Counted from the stretch's first letter, positions 46,656 to 56,261 are shown. The stretch is 64,000 nucleotides of DNA from Streptomyces eurocidicus (GCF_002891295.1 NZ_LGUI01000005.1:496001-560000); one strand, 5' to 3'. Translations and numbers: made by a program. Notes: a model not told the origin generated them from the sequence alone.

Positions 46656-47681
46656 ATGACCGAACAGACCGAGCGCTCCCTCGCCGAGCCCCTCCCACTG
46701 GGCGAACCCCGCCCCCTCGGCGAACGCCGCGTCTGGCCACGGACCTTCGTCGACCGCCTCACCGCGCCGCTGCCCGGTGTCCGCGCCCTGGCCAGACTGG
46801 CCCGCGAGGGCCGGCTGCGCCCCAGCCCCGAAGCGCTCCGGGAGGTGTCCGCGCTGCCGGTCGAGCCCGGCCCGCTGCCCGTCGTCGACGCCGCCACGAC
46901 CGCCGTCACCTGGGCCGGGCACGCCAGCTGGGTGCTGCGCGTCGGCGGTCTCACGGTCCTCACCGACCCCGTCTGGTCCCGCAGGATCCTCGGCACGCCG
47001 CCCCGGCTCACCCCCGTCGGCGTCCGCTGGGAGGACCTGCCGCCCGTCGACGCCGTCGTCATCAGCCACAACCACTACGACCACCTCGACGCGCCCACCC
47101 TCAAACGGCTGCCCCGCGACACCCCGCTGCTGCTGCCCGCGGGCCTCGCCCGCTGGGCGCGCCGCCGCCGCTTCACCCACGTCACCGAGCTCGACTGGTG
47201 GGAGGCGGTCGAACTGCCCGGCCCGGCCGGACCGGTCCGCTTCGACTTCGTCCCCGCCCACCACTGGAGCAAGCGCACCCTCACCGACACCTGCCGCTCG
47301 CTGTGGGGCGGCTGGGTGCTGACCGCCCCGGACGGCCGGCGCGTCTACTTCGCCGGGGACACGGGCTACGGCCACTGGTTCGCCCGCATCGGCGACCGCT
47401 ACCCCGGCATCGACCTGGCCCTGCTGCCCGTCGGCGCGTACGACCCGCGCTGGATGCTGGGCCCCGTCCACACCGACCCGGAGGAGGCCGTCCTCGCCTG
47501 CCAGGACCTGGGCGCCCGCGCGATGGCCCCCATGCACTGGTCCACCTTCCTGCTCTCCGCGGAACCACCGCTCGAACCCCTCATCCGCACCCGCGCGGCC
47601 TGGGCCGTGACCGGCCGCCCCCGCGAGGACCTGTGGGACCTCCCGATCGGCGGCTCCCGGGTGCTGACGCCGGGTCAGTAA
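46656..47681 (+). CDS. MBL-fold hydrolase, NAPE-PLD/UlaG-like
   Basis: The 341-residue protein has GHASWVLRVGGLTVLTDPVW, the metal motif SHNHYDHLD, VPAHHWSKRTL, YFAGDTGYGHWF and a late MHWSTF, matching the bacterial N-acyl-phosphatidylethanolamine phospholipase D-like group. These bind two zinc ions and cut phosphodiesters or related bonds. The N-terminal ~75 residues (PLGERRVWPRTFVDRL...) are also typical of the group. ATG 46656 follows GGAG at nine bases. Confidence 0.88.
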   Translation: MTEQTERSLAEPLPLGEPRPLGERRVWPRTFVDRLTAPLPGVRALARLAREGRLRPSPEALREVSALPVEPGPLPVVDAATTAVTWAGHASWVLRVGGLTVLTDPVWSRRILGTPPRLTPVGVRWEDLPPVDAVVISHNHYDHLDAPTLKRLPRDTPLLLPAGLARWARRRRFTHVTELDWWEAVELPGPAGPVRFDFVPAHHWSKRTLTDTCRSLWGGWVLTAPDGRRVYFAGDTGYGHWFARIGDRYPGIDLALLPVGAYDPRWMLGPVHTDPEEAVLACQDLGARAMAPMHWSTFLLSAEPPLEPLIRTRAAWAVTGRPREDLWDLPIGGSRVLTPGQ

Positions 47682-47783
47682 GCCGCCTCCCCGCCTCCGC
47701 GATAATGATCTTTCGCCCCGGCTGCGGCCCGGCCGTCGACGGGACCGCGGACGACCTTTAGGACAGCGGGCCGGCCAAGCCCG

Positions 47784-48413
47784 CTACCGCACCCGCCGCC
47801 ACACCGAAGGCACCGCCCCCACCACCACCGTCACCGCGACCGCCGCCGCCACCCCTTGCCACGGGCGGGCGAAGAGCGAGCCGCCCAGGACGCCGATGAC
47901 CTGGTACGTCGCCGCCCACGCCAGGCACGCCGGGGCGTCGCCGCGGGCGAAGCGGGACGGCGGGACGCGGGAGAGGAGGCAGGCCAGCATCACCGGGACG
48001 CGGCCTGCCGGGAGGAGGCGGGACAGGACGAGGACCGTCACCCCGTGTTCGTCGAGTTTCGTACGGGCCCGGGCCAGGCGTTCCGGGGAGGCGCGGTCGC
48101 GGAGGCGGTTCAGCCAGCGGGAGCCGTTGCGGGAGGCCACCCCGCGCCGGCCGAGGCCGTACAGCGCCATGTCGCCGAGGAACGCCGCGGACGACGCGAC
48201 CAGGAACACCCACAGCAGGGAGAACGGCGAGCTCTGGTGGAAGGCCACCACGGCCGCCGAGCTGACCACCGCGCCCGTCGGCACCACCGGCACCAGGGCG
48301 CCGAGCGCGACCAGCAGGAACAACGACGGGTAGCCGACGGCCTGCTGGGTCGACTCCGGCGGTACCGCCCGGGTCAGCGCCTCGGCGGCCCACTCCGGCA
48401 ACGGAGCGATCAC
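47784..48413 (-). CDS. DedA-family membrane protein
   Basis: The 209-residue protein has the DedA/VTT outline: membrane segments around YPSLFLLVALGALVPVVPTGA, FLVASSAAFLGDMALYGLGRRG, the GVTVLVLSRLLPAGRVPVMLACLLSRVP re-entrant region with the conserved arginines, and two C-terminal spans. DedA proteins are thought to move lipids such as undecaprenyl phosphate across the membrane. The GTG 48413 start overlaps the preceding MBL-fold gene as GTGA, so the two are coupled. Confidence 0.85.
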   Translation of the reverse strand: MIAPLPEWAAEALTRAVPPESTQQAVGYPSLFLLVALGALVPVVPTGAVVSSAAVVAFHQSSPFSLLWVFLVASSAAFLGDMALYGLGRRGVASRNGSRWLNRLRDRASPERLARARTKLDEHGVTVLVLSRLLPAGRVPVMLACLLSRVPPSRFARGDAPACLAWAATYQVIGVLGGSLFARPWQGVAAAVAVTVVVGAVPSVWRRVR

Positions 48414-49192
48414 CTCGCCCCCAGCGGCCGTACGGACTCGCCGTGGCCCAGTCGGTGCACCGTGGCCTCGGGGGCGAGCCGCCCCGCCAGGCGGACGAAC
48501 TCCTCGCCCGGCGCGTGGAATTCGTGCGGCCGCACCCCGTCCATGCCGATCGGCCAGTACGTGCCGTAGTGCACCGGCACCGCGGTCGGCGCCTCCAGCC
48601 GGGCCAGGGCCCGCGCGGCCCGGCCCGCGTCCAGGTGGCCGTGGCCCAGGAACGGGCCCCAGCCGCCGACCGGCAGCAGCGCCACGTCCACCGGGCCCAC
48701 CTCGTCCGTCATGCCCTCGAACCAGCCCGTGTCCCCGGCGAAGTACGTCGTCGCCTCGCCCCGCACCACATAGCCGAGCGCGGGCACCCGGCGTGGCCCG
48801 TACGGCAGCCTGCGCCCGTCGTGTTCCGCGTGCACCGCACGTATCCGCAGCTCTCCGCAGCGCACCACGTCCCCCGGCGCGGCCTCGCTGATCCGCAGGC
48901 CCCGGGCGGCGGCCAGCCTGCCCAGACCCGGCACCACGGTCGGCGCGCCCCGGGGCACCACCAGGCGCGTACCGGGGGCGAGCCGGGCCAGCGAGGGGAG
49001 GTGGAGGTGGTCGGCGTGCAGGTGCGACACGAGGACGACGTCCGCGACGGCCGCCTCGGGCGGCGGGACCGCGCCCCGGCGGCGGCGCAGATGCGCCAGC
49101 CGCCGGACGAACAGCGGATCGGTCAGGACCCGTGTCCCCGAGTCCTCCACCGTCACGGTGGCATGCCCCCACCAGGTGAGCTCCACCGGCAC
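48410..49192 (-). CDS. MBL-fold metallohydrolase
   Basis: The 260-residue enzyme has VELTWWGHATVTVEDSGTRV, the metal motif SHLHADHLHL, FAGDTGWFEGM and a late VPVHYGTYWPIG, the UlaG-like L-ascorbate-6-phosphate lactonase pattern. I place the start at GTG 49192, which has GGAGG exactly six bases upstream; the longer frame to 49264 has no ribosome site. It is translationally coupled to the DedA gene, a pairing that hints at a role in lipid or cell-envelope metabolism. Confidence 0.87.
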   Translation of the reverse strand: MPVELTWWGHATVTVEDSGTRVLTDPLFVRRLAHLRRRRGAVPPPEAAVADVVLVSHLHADHLHLPSLARLAPGTRLVVPRGAPTVVPGLGRLAAARGLRISEAAPGDVVRCGELRIRAVHAEHDGRRLPYGPRRVPALGYVVRGEATTYFAGDTGWFEGMTDEVGPVDVALLPVGGWGPFLGHGHLDAGRAARALARLEAPTAVPVHYGTYWPIGMDGVRPHEFHAPGEEFVRLAGRLAPEATVHRLGHGESVRPLGAR

Positions 49193-49226
49193 CGGGCACC
49201 TCCATGACTCATCGGTGCCTCCCACC

Positions 49227-49760
49227 TTACGGGCGTCCCCCGGCCACCTCGATGACATGGACACACACGGGCACCCGGTGCGCCGGATCCGTCGTCTCGC
49301 GCTCCCGCCGCATCCCGAGCTTGCGCATGATCTTCGCGGCGGAGTCGTTGCCCACCTGGTGCACGCCCACCACCCGGCCCAGGCCCCGGTCCCGCAGCGC
49401 GAAGTCCAGCACCGCCCGGGCGGCCTCGGTGGCCAGCCCGTGCCCCCAGTGCCCGCGCCCGAGCCGCCAGCGGATGTCCACCGCGGGCAGGATCTCCGGC
49501 AGGTACTCCGGCACGGACAGCCCCGCGAACCCGGCCAGCCGCCCCGTCCCCCGCACCTCCACCGCGAACAGCCCGACCCCCCGTTCCTCCCACTCCCGCT
49601 CCCACCGCGCGAGGTCCGCCGCCGTCTCCTCCCGGCCCAGCACCGCGCCGTCGGCGATCCAGCGCATCACCTCCGGGTCGGCGTTGATGTCGGCCATCGG
49701 TCCGAGGTCGTCCTCGCGCCAGCGGCGCAGCGTCAGTCGAGGGGTACGAAGGGTGGTCAT
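49227..49760 (-). CDS. GNAT-family acetyltransferase, RimJ/RimL-like
   Basis: The 177-residue enzyme shows LRTPRLTLRRWREDDLGPM, LAGFAGLSVPEYLPE, the acetyl-CoA loop in GRGHWGHGLATEAARAVLDFA, and VGNDSAAKIMRKLGM. This is the usual ribosomal-protein-acetyltransferase-like branch. ATG 49760 follows CAGGATG. It ends 34 bp before the MBL-fold gene on the same strand and may share its transcript. Substrate unknown. Confidence 0.88.
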   Translation of the reverse strand: MTTLRTPRLTLRRWREDDLGPMADINADPEVMRWIADGAVLGREETAADLARWEREWEERGVGLFAVEVRGTGRLAGFAGLSVPEYLPEILPAVDIRWRLGRGHWGHGLATEAARAVLDFALRDRGLGRVVGVHQVGNDSAAKIMRKLGMRRERETTDPAHRVPVCVHVIEVAGGRP

Positions 49761-49859
49761 GCCGGCATCCTGCCCAGCCGGGGCGGGGCGAAAGCCCTGG
49801 GACGGCAGGGTCACCGGTGATCGTGGAAGTCCGGCTTGGCGTACCGTTCCGCCGGCCCC

Positions 49860-51083
49860 TCAGCCGTCGAGCCGCGCCTGCACCAGTGCCTGCGAACCGT
49901 CGGTGCGCCACCCGGGCCGGATCACGTCCATCCGCTCCGCGGTCTTCCGCCGGAGCCCGACCACCACGTCCGACTTCAGCGTGCGCAGCGCGACCGGCGA
50001 ACCCGGCACCCCCGCGACGGCGTCCGCGAACGGCCGGGTCGCAGGCCAGGCCCGGTCGCCCACCAGACGCCGGTAGTTGAGGTCACCCTTGAACACGCAC
50101 AGCCGGGCCGCGCCGAGCTGCGCCCGCAGCCCGGCGGGCAGCTCGCCGAAGCCGAGCGGCGAGCAGAAGAACTCGTGGCCCCCCACCCGGAGCCGCCCGT
50201 GGGCCGCCGCCTCCCGCAGCCGCCCCGCGGCCTTCCCCGCCTCGCCGCCGAAGGAGGACAGCCGCACCAGGCAGTCCCGCACATCCGTGGTGACCGCGTC
50301 GGAGACGAAGTAGGGCCGTGGCTTGACGTGCAGGAAGACCGAACTCGCCCGCCGGGTCAGCAACAGGTGGTCGACGAGCAGCAGGTCGGCGAGGAGCTCG
50401 CGCCCCGCGTTGTCCAGGATCACGTGGACCTCGCCCGGGGACCGCCCGCCCAGGTGCCGCCACAGGGCGCCGCTGTCGTCGGCGAGGAGCGGGACGCCGT
50501 CCTCGGCGCCTTCGTCGCGCACCAGCCGGAAGCCGAGATCGGCGCGGTTCCCGTACAGGGAGGCCAGCAGCAGGGTGCGGAACGCCTCGGCCGGCGCCGA
50601 GCGGTCCAGCCCGTCCAGCCACGCGGTGTCGGCCTCCAGCGCGGGGTCGGCCAGCTCGGCGGCCTTCATGGGGGCGAACGGGTCCACCCCCTGCCACGGC
50701 CCGGGCGCGAAGTACCCGACGCACTCCAGCAGTCGAAGGTAGAAGTAGCTCTCGGCCCACAGGAACGGCACGTCGCGCCACGGCCGGCCGAAGTACTCCC
50801 GGCCCCACCCGAGCCACTGCTCCCGGCCCGGCGTCGTCTCCTCCGGCGGCCGGACGACGGCGGTGTCCGAGGCCGACTCCGCCAGCAGCTCCCGGAGCCC
50901 GGACCGCTGCCCGGGACCGTAGGGGTTGCTCTCGCAGAGCCGCTCGACCAGGGCGGGGTGGCGCTCGTGGAACACGCCCCGGCCGAACCCTCCCGGGTCG
51001 GCGATGCCGAAGGCCGGGGGCGTCGGGGCCGGCTCCGGGGCCGGCTTCGAGGAAGGAGGGGTCGGGGTGCGCCGGTCGGTCAT
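49860..51083 (-). CDS. DUF89/ARMT1-like metal-dependent phosphatase
   Basis: The 407-residue protein carries the DUF89 (damage-control phosphatase) markers: VHVILDNAGRELLADLLLVDHLL with the catalytic Asp-Asn, KPRPYFVSDAV, VFKGDLNYRRLVGDRAWP and LRTLKSDVVVGL. These enzymes remove phosphate from damaged or excess sugar phosphates. The WLGWGREYFGRPWRDVPFLWAESYFY helix bundle at about 100-130 fits the ARMT1 branch. The first ~25 residues are Pro-rich. The start at ATG 51083 has only a weak ribosome site (GCGAG). Confidence 0.85.
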   Translation of the reverse strand: MTDRRTPTPPSSKPAPEPAPTPPAFGIADPGGFGRGVFHERHPALVERLCESNPYGPGQRSGLRELLAESASDTAVVRPPEETTPGREQWLGWGREYFGRPWRDVPFLWAESYFYLRLLECVGYFAPGPWQGVDPFAPMKAAELADPALEADTAWLDGLDRSAPAEAFRTLLLASLYGNRADLGFRLVRDEGAEDGVPLLADDSGALWRHLGGRSPGEVHVILDNAGRELLADLLLVDHLLLTRRASSVFLHVKPRPYFVSDAVTTDVRDCLVRLSSFGGEAGKAAGRLREAAAHGRLRVGGHEFFCSPLGFGELPAGLRAQLGAARLCVFKGDLNYRRLVGDRAWPATRPFADAVAGVPGSPVALRTLKSDVVVGLRRKTAERMDVIRPGWRTDGSQALVQARLDG

Positions 51084-51190
51084 CGGGGGCTCGCTTCGTC
51101 GCGGGGGCGGGCGGGAGAACGTGACGTTGTCAAGGGCTTCTTCAGGACGAGAGCCCGGTGTTCCGGAGCCCTTCACCTACCCTTTCAAGC

Positions 51191-53305
51191 ATGGGGCGTG
51201 TGCGCGGCGCGGTTCGACGTTTCGGCAGGTCGGCCAGGGAGCGGTGGCGGGAGGTCGTCGGTCCGTGGGCGGCCGGCACCGTCACGATGCTCGTCCTCGC
51301 GGCGGTCCTGCCCGACTTCCGGCTCCAGTCCGCCGACGGGGAGAGCGCCACCCGCGTCGCGATCACCGCGGCGCTGGGTGCGGGGATGTTCGGCCTGCTC
51401 GGCGCCGTGGTCTGGCCCGTGCTGGTACGGGCGCTGCTGCTGGTGCCCGCGTTCGTGCTGGGACTGCTGGTCTTCTTCCTCAACGGGTCGCTGCTGCTGA
51501 TCGCGCTGGCCCTGCTCCCCGTGGGCAGCGGCGCCGCCGAACCCGAGACGGCCGTGGTGGTGGCCGCGGCGATGTCGGCGGCCTCGTCCGCCGCGGGCAC
51601 CTTCCTCGCCGTGCGCGACGACGCCGCGTACGGGCGCAGGCTGGCCCGGCTCGCCGGCCGCAAGCGGCGCCGGCGCGGTGCGGACACCGGCCGGCGCCGG
51701 ACGCCCGGCACCGTCTTCCTCCAGCTCGACGGCGTCGGCCACGACGTGCTCCGGGACGCCCTGCGGGAGCGCCCCGGCGGGCGCCGGGAGGGGCCGCTGA
51801 TGCCGACCCTCGCCGGGTGGGCGGCCACCAGCCACCGGCTCACCCCCTGGCGCACCGACTGGTCCAGCCAGACGGGCGCCAGCCAGCTCGCCATCCTGCA
51901 CGGCTCCAACGAGGACGTGCCCGCCTTCCGCTGGTACGAGAAGGAGACCGGCGAGGTCCTCGTCAGCGGGCGGCCCGCCGGGGCCGCCGAGCTCCAGCGG
52001 CGCGCCGTCGCCCGCACCGGCGACCGCGGCCTGCTGGGCGACGACGGCGCCAGCCGGGGCAACCTCTTCAGCGGCGGCGCCGACCAGGTCGCCCTCGTCC
52101 TGTCCGTCGCCGCCCGGCGCGGCCGGCACAACCGCTCCCGGTCGGGCTACTTCGCCTACTTCTCGGACCCCGCCAACGCCACCCGCACCGCCGTCTCCTA
52201 CGTCGCCGAGGTCCTCCGCGAGATCGGCCAGTCCCTCCGGGCCAGGATCCGCCGGGAGGCCCCGCGGCTGCCGCGCGGCGGCCTCTACCCCTTCGTCCGC
52301 GCCTTCGCGACGGTCGTCGAGCGGGACGTGGTCGTCGCCGCCGTCCTCGGTGACGTCCTCGCCGGCCGCACCGCCGTCTACGCGGACCTCGTCGGCTACG
52401 ACGAGGTCGCCCACCACTCCGGCCCGCGCGGCCGCGACACCCACCAGGTGCTGAGGGACCTCGACCGGGCCGTCGCGCTGATCGCCAGGGTCACCCGGCA
52501 CGCGCCCCGCCCGTACCGGATCGTGCTGCTCTCCGACCACGGCCAGAGCCCGGGGGAGACCTTCGCCGGCCGCTACGGACTGACGCTCGAGGAGCTGGTG
52601 CGGCGGGGCCGGGCCGCGGCCGGGCCGCAGCCGGTCGTGCTGGCCTCGGGCAACCTCGGCCTGGTCTCCTTCCCCGACCTGCCGGGCCGCGCGAGCCGCG
52701 AGGAGATCGACCGCCGGCACCCCGGGCTGCTGCGCGGCCTCGCCGATCACCCGGGGATCGGCTTCCTGCTCGTACGCTCCGAGGAGCACGGCCCGGTGGT
52801 GCTGGGGCCCGGCCGTGCCGAGCACCGCCTGGAGACCGGCGAGGGGGCCGCGGAGAGCCCGCTGCGCGGTCTCGGGCCGGGCGCGGTGGAGGCCGTGCGG
52901 CGGACGGCCGGGTTCCCGCACACGGCGGACATCATGGTCAATTCCGCGTACGACCCGGCGACGGGCTCGGTGCACGCCTTCGAGGAGCAGATCGGCTCGC
53001 ACGGCGGGCTGGGCGGCGAGCAGGGCCACCCGTTCCTGCTGTGGCCCCGGGAGCTGAGCGCGCCGGTGCGGGAGGGCGCGGAACTGGTGGGGGCGGAGCG
53101 GGTGCACCGGGTGCTGCGGCGGTGGCTGCGGGAGGCGGGAGAGCCCGTGACAGCGGTGGCGGAGCGGCAGGCGGAGGCCGGGGAACCCCAGATACCGGTG
53201 GGCCGGATTCCGTTTGACGGGCGGGCGCACGAATCACTGCCGGTGGGCGAAATGCCAGCACCTTTTGCGGTCACCGGCCCTGCCCTGCGGGACAAAACCG
53301 AGTGA
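51191..53305 (+). CDS. membrane-anchored alkaline-phosphatase-superfamily phosphodiesterase
   Basis: The 704-residue protein has an N-terminal membrane part (about residues 30-145, four hydrophobic segments, AAGTVTMLVLAAVLPDFRLQ and VLVRALLLVPAFVLG). A large phosphodiesterase/sulfatase domain follows: VFLQLDGVGHDVLRDAL, WSSQTGASQLAILHG with the likely nucleophile region, LVGYDEVAHHSG, LLSDHGQSPGETF and the late GSHGGLGGEQGHPF. Asp and His ligands for two metals are in place. It resembles Streptomyces membrane nucleotide-pyrophosphatase-like proteins, with an envelope-lipid or polymer substrate likely. ATG 51191 has no strong ribosome site. Confidence 0.85.
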   Translation: MGRVRGAVRRFGRSARERWREVVGPWAAGTVTMLVLAAVLPDFRLQSADGESATRVAITAALGAGMFGLLGAVVWPVLVRALLLVPAFVLGLLVFFLNGSLLLIALALLPVGSGAAEPETAVVVAAAMSAASSAAGTFLAVRDDAAYGRRLARLAGRKRRRRGADTGRRRTPGTVFLQLDGVGHDVLRDALRERPGGRREGPLMPTLAGWAATSHRLTPWRTDWSSQTGASQLAILHGSNEDVPAFRWYEKETGEVLVSGRPAGAAELQRRAVARTGDRGLLGDDGASRGNLFSGGADQVALVLSVAARRGRHNRSRSGYFAYFSDPANATRTAVSYVAEVLREIGQSLRARIRREAPRLPRGGLYPFVRAFATVVERDVVVAAVLGDVLAGRTAVYADLVGYDEVAHHSGPRGRDTHQVLRDLDRAVALIARVTRHAPRPYRIVLLSDHGQSPGETFAGRYGLTLEELVRRGRAAAGPQPVVLASGNLGLVSFPDLPGRASREEIDRRHPGLLRGLADHPGIGFLLVRSEEHGPVVLGPGRAEHRLETGEGAAESPLRGLGPGAVEAVRRTAGFPHTADIMVNSAYDPATGSVHAFEEQIGSHGGLGGEQGHPFLLWPRELSAPVREGAELVGAERVHRVLRRWLREAGEPVTAVAERQAEAGEPQIPVGRIPFDGRAHESLPVGEMPAPFAVTGPALRDKTE

Positions 53306-53389
53306 TTTTGCGGAGGGGCGCGCTCCGTTGCACCATGCGCTGTCGCACGACCCCGCGACCTGCCCGCAGGACGAGAGGCGCACCACCTC

Positions 53390-54808
53390 ATGCACGACAC
53401 CGACGGCACACACACCCGCCGTTTCGGCCTACCGACCGCCACCGCCCTGGTGATGGGCAACATCATCGGCGGCGGCATCTTTCTGCTGCCCGCCTCCGTC
53501 GCGCCCTTCGGCACGGTGAGCCTCCTGGCGTTCGGCGTCCTCACGGTCGGCGCCATCGCGCTGGCCCTCGTCTTCGGCCGGCTCGCCGAGCGCCATCCGC
53601 GCACCGGCGGCCCGTACGTCTACGCCCGTGAGGCGTTCGGCGACTTCGCCGGCTTCCTCTCCGCCTGGTCGTTCTGGACCATGACCTGGGTGAGCAACGC
53701 CGCCCTCGCCGTCGCGGGCGTCGGCTACTTCCACGTGCTGACCGGCGGCGGCTCGAAGTCCCAGGACCTGCTGGTGGCGCTGGCCATGCTCTGGCTGCCG
53801 GCCCTGGCGAACCTCGCGGGCACGCGCTGGGTGGGCGCCGTGCAGATGATCTCCACGGTGATGAAGTTCGTCCCGCTGCTGTTCGTCGCGGTCATCGGGC
53901 TGTTCTTCTTCGACCCGGACAACCTCGGTTCCTTCACCGTGGGCGGCGGCAACTGGACGGGCGGGCTGACGGCCTCCGCGGCGATCCTCCTGTACAGCTA
54001 CGTGGGCGTCGAGTCCGCCGCGATGAGCGCCGGCGAGGTCCGCGACCCGGAGCGCAACGTCGGACGGGCCAGCGTGCTCGGCACCATCGGCGCGGCCGTG
54101 GTCTACCTCCTGGGCACCCTCTCCGTCTTCGGCTCCGTGCCGCACGACAAGCTCGTCACCTCCACCGCCCCGTTCTCCGACGCGGTCAATGTGATGTTCG
54201 GCGGCGAGTGGGGCGGCACGCTGATCGCCGCCTGCGCCGTGATCTCCATCGTGGGCGCGCTCAACGGCTGGACGCTGATGAGCGCCCAGGCCCCGTACGC
54301 CGCCGCCAAGGACGGGCTGTTCCCCGCCGTCTTCGCCAAGAAGCGGCGCGGGGTGCCGACGGTGGGCGTGCTGACCGCCACGGTCCTCGCCACGCTGCTG
54401 ACGGTCTTCAACTACACCACCGGGGTGACCGGGGTCTTCGAGATCCTGGTGCTGATCACGACCTTCTCGGCGACCGTCCCTTACCTGCTGGCCGCCGCCG
54501 CGCAGATGTACTTCCTGCTGACCGGCCGCCGCGACAAGGTCCGCCCGGCCCGGTTCACCCGTGACATGGTGCTCGCGCTCGGCGCGTTCGCCTTCTCCTT
54601 CTGGCTGGTCGCCGGCGCCGGTTACGCGGCGGTCTACCAGGGCGTGCTGTTCCTCTTCACCGGCATCATCGTCTACGTCTGGCTGGCGGCCCGCCGCCCG
54701 GCGGGGGAGCCCGCCGGGGCGGCCGAGTCTGTCGAGTCCGTCGAGTCCGCCGTGACGGCCGGGACCGCTGAGCCCACCGAGCCCGCCGAGGCGGCCGTCA
54801 AGCGGTGA
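53390..54808 (+). CDS. APC-family amino-acid permease/antiporter (AdiC-like)
   Basis: The 472-residue protein has about 12 membrane spans and the substrate-binding GNIIGGGIFLLPAS loop of helix 1, the TGGPYVYAREAFG segment and ASAAILLYSYVGVESAAM in helix 6. It fits the basic-amino-acid/polyamine antiporter branch (AdiC, ArcD2, PotE). The C-terminal ~35 residues are a Val/Glu/Ala-rich tail with no role I can assign. Its end overlaps the end of the SDR gene on the other strand by 11 bp. Confidence 0.9.
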   Translation: MHDTDGTHTRRFGLPTATALVMGNIIGGGIFLLPASVAPFGTVSLLAFGVLTVGAIALALVFGRLAERHPRTGGPYVYAREAFGDFAGFLSAWSFWTMTWVSNAALAVAGVGYFHVLTGGGSKSQDLLVALAMLWLPALANLAGTRWVGAVQMISTVMKFVPLLFVAVIGLFFFDPDNLGSFTVGGGNWTGGLTASAAILLYSYVGVESAAMSAGEVRDPERNVGRASVLGTIGAAVVYLLGTLSVFGSVPHDKLVTSTAPFSDAVNVMFGGEWGGTLIAACAVISIVGALNGWTLMSAQAPYAAAKDGLFPAVFAKKRRGVPTVGVLTATVLATLLTVFNYTTGVTGVFEILVLITTFSATVPYLLAAAAQMYFLLTGRRDKVRPARFTRDMVLALGAFAFSFWLVAGAGYAAVYQGVLFLFTGIIVYVWLAARRPAGEPAGAAESVESVESAVTAGTAEPTEPAEAAVKR

Positions 54809-55559
54809 CGCCGCCGTCGAGGACGAGGTCGGCGCCCACGGTGTAACCGGCCTCGTCCGAGGCGAGGTGGAGCACGGCCGCGGCGATCTCGTCCGGGGCG
54901 CCCGCGCGGCCCACCGGCACGTCGCGGCGCATCCGCTCGGCCTTTTCCGGCGAGGACTCGCCCGGCCGGGAGGACATCGGGGTCTCCACGGGCCCGGGGC
55001 TGACGGCGTTGATCCGCACCCCGTCGCCGATGTGGTCGAGCGCGGCGTTGCGGGTGAGCGCGGAGACCGCGGCCTTGCCGGCCGCGTACGCGCCGAACCC
55101 GGGGCGGCGCATATGGGCGCCGAGGTTGGAGGCGATGTTCACGATCGCCCCGCCGCCGTGCTCCCGCATGTGGCAGATCTCGTACTTCATGGACAGCCAG
55201 ATCCCCTTGAGGTTGGTGTCCATGATCCGGTCCCAGTCGTCCTCGTCGATGTCGGCGACCTTGGCGGGGGCGATGAGCATCCCGACGTTGTTGACCGCCA
55301 CGTCGAGCCCGCCGAAGCGCTCGACGGTCCGCTCGACGAGGTTCCGTACGTCCGCCGCCCGAGTGACGTCCGCGGTGATCGCCACGGCCTCGCCGCCCGC
55401 GGCCTCCATCTGGCGGACGGTCTCCTTCAGGGGCTCCTCCCGGCGGCCGGCGACGACGACCCGGGCGCCCTCACGGGCGAAGGCGAGCGCGACGGCCCGG
55501 CCGATGCCCGTACCGCCGCCGGTGACGAGGACGGTCCTGCCGGTGAATCGTGCGGTCAT
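54798..55559 (-). CDS. classical SDR oxidoreductase
   Basis: The 253-residue enzyme has VTGGGTGIGRAVALAF, NNVGMLIAP, catalytic Ser in IASNLGAHM, YAAGKAAV (Tyr and Lys) and the closing YTVGADLVLDGG. FabG/glucose-dehydrogenase-like, substrate unknown. ATG 55559 follows GAGGAG. It starts 103 bp downstream of a TetR gene on the same strand, with a clear operator in between, so it is the likely target of that repressor. Confidence 0.9.
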   Translation of the reverse strand: MTARFTGRTVLVTGGGTGIGRAVALAFAREGARVVVAGRREEPLKETVRQMEAAGGEAVAITADVTRAADVRNLVERTVERFGGLDVAVNNVGMLIAPAKVADIDEDDWDRIMDTNLKGIWLSMKYEICHMREHGGGAIVNIASNLGAHMRRPGFGAYAAGKAAVSALTRNAALDHIGDGVRINAVSPGPVETPMSSRPGESSPEKAERMRRDVPVGRAGAPDEIAAAVLHLASDEAGYTVGADLVLDGGVTA

Positions 55560-55598
55560 GAGATGACTCCTCGAAGATGATGAGAGACACGACATAAG

Positions 55599-55614
55599 AA
55601 GAACGTTCGTTCTT
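55599..55614. promoter_or_regulatory. TetR-type operator AAGAACG-TT-CGTTCTT
   Basis: Seven-base arms are perfect complements around TT, 39 bp upstream of the SDR start and downstream of the TetR gene. This is the usual shape of TetR/AcrR sites. A related half-matching site lies before the TetR gene itself. Confidence 0.7.
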
Positions 55615-55662
55615 GAATCAGGGCAGACGGAAACGGCGCCCGGCCGCCTCCGCTCCAGTGGG

Positions 55663-56238
55663 TCAGTCCAGCAGGGACAGCGCCTGGTCGGCCGCGTCCC
55701 GAAGCCGGGCCGACCCGGGCGCGGCCTTCCCCACCACCCGCATGCCCTGCATGAGCACCAGCAGCATCCGCGCGAGCCCCGCCGGGTCCCGCCCGGCCGG
55801 CAGCTCGCCCTGTGCGGCGGCCCGCAGCAGCGCCGAGGTCAGCGCCGTCTCCAGGCTGTCCCAGCTCCGCTCCACGCGCCGGCCCATGTCGGGGTCGTGC
55901 GGCGCCAGCTCCACCGCCGTGTTGGTGACAAAGCAGCCGCGCCGCAGGTCGTCGCGGGCGGACTCCTCGGCGAAACGGCGGACCAGCGCGCGCACCGAGG
56001 GCAGCGCCGGGCCGGGCCGGGACAGCTCCTCCAGCACGGTGGACTGCTCGCCGTAGCGCTCCAGCGCCTTCAGGTACAGCTCGTGCTTGTTCCCGAACGT
56101 CGCGTAGAGGCTGGCCCGCGCGACGCCGAGGCGTTCGACGAGGTCCGCCATCGACGTCGCCTCGTAGCCGCGCTCCCAGAACAGCTCCAGGGCCGACTGA
56201 AGAGCGGCGTCGGGGTCGAATTCCTTTGTCCTGGCCAC
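55663..56238 (-). CDS. TetR/AcrR-family repressor
   Basis: The 191-residue regulator has the helix-turn-helix ALELFWERGYEATSMADLVE followed by GVARASLYATFGNKHELY, and a C-terminal domain with RRGCFVTNTAVELAPHDP, the subgroup that responds to small electrophiles or lipophilic compounds. GTG 56238 gives the usual MARTKEFDPDAAL start; TTG 56247 is an alternative. Neither has a strong ribosome site. It probably controls the SDR gene downstream and itself. Confidence 0.9.
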   Translation of the reverse strand: MARTKEFDPDAALQSALELFWERGYEATSMADLVERLGVARASLYATFGNKHELYLKALERYGEQSTVLEELSRPGPALPSVRALVRRFAEESARDDLRRGCFVTNTAVELAPHDPDMGRRVERSWDSLETALTSALLRAAAQGELPAGRDPAGLARMLLVLMQGMRVVGKAAPGSARLRDAADQALSLLD

Positions 56239-56261
56239 GACGATCAAGGTAGTCGTATCTG

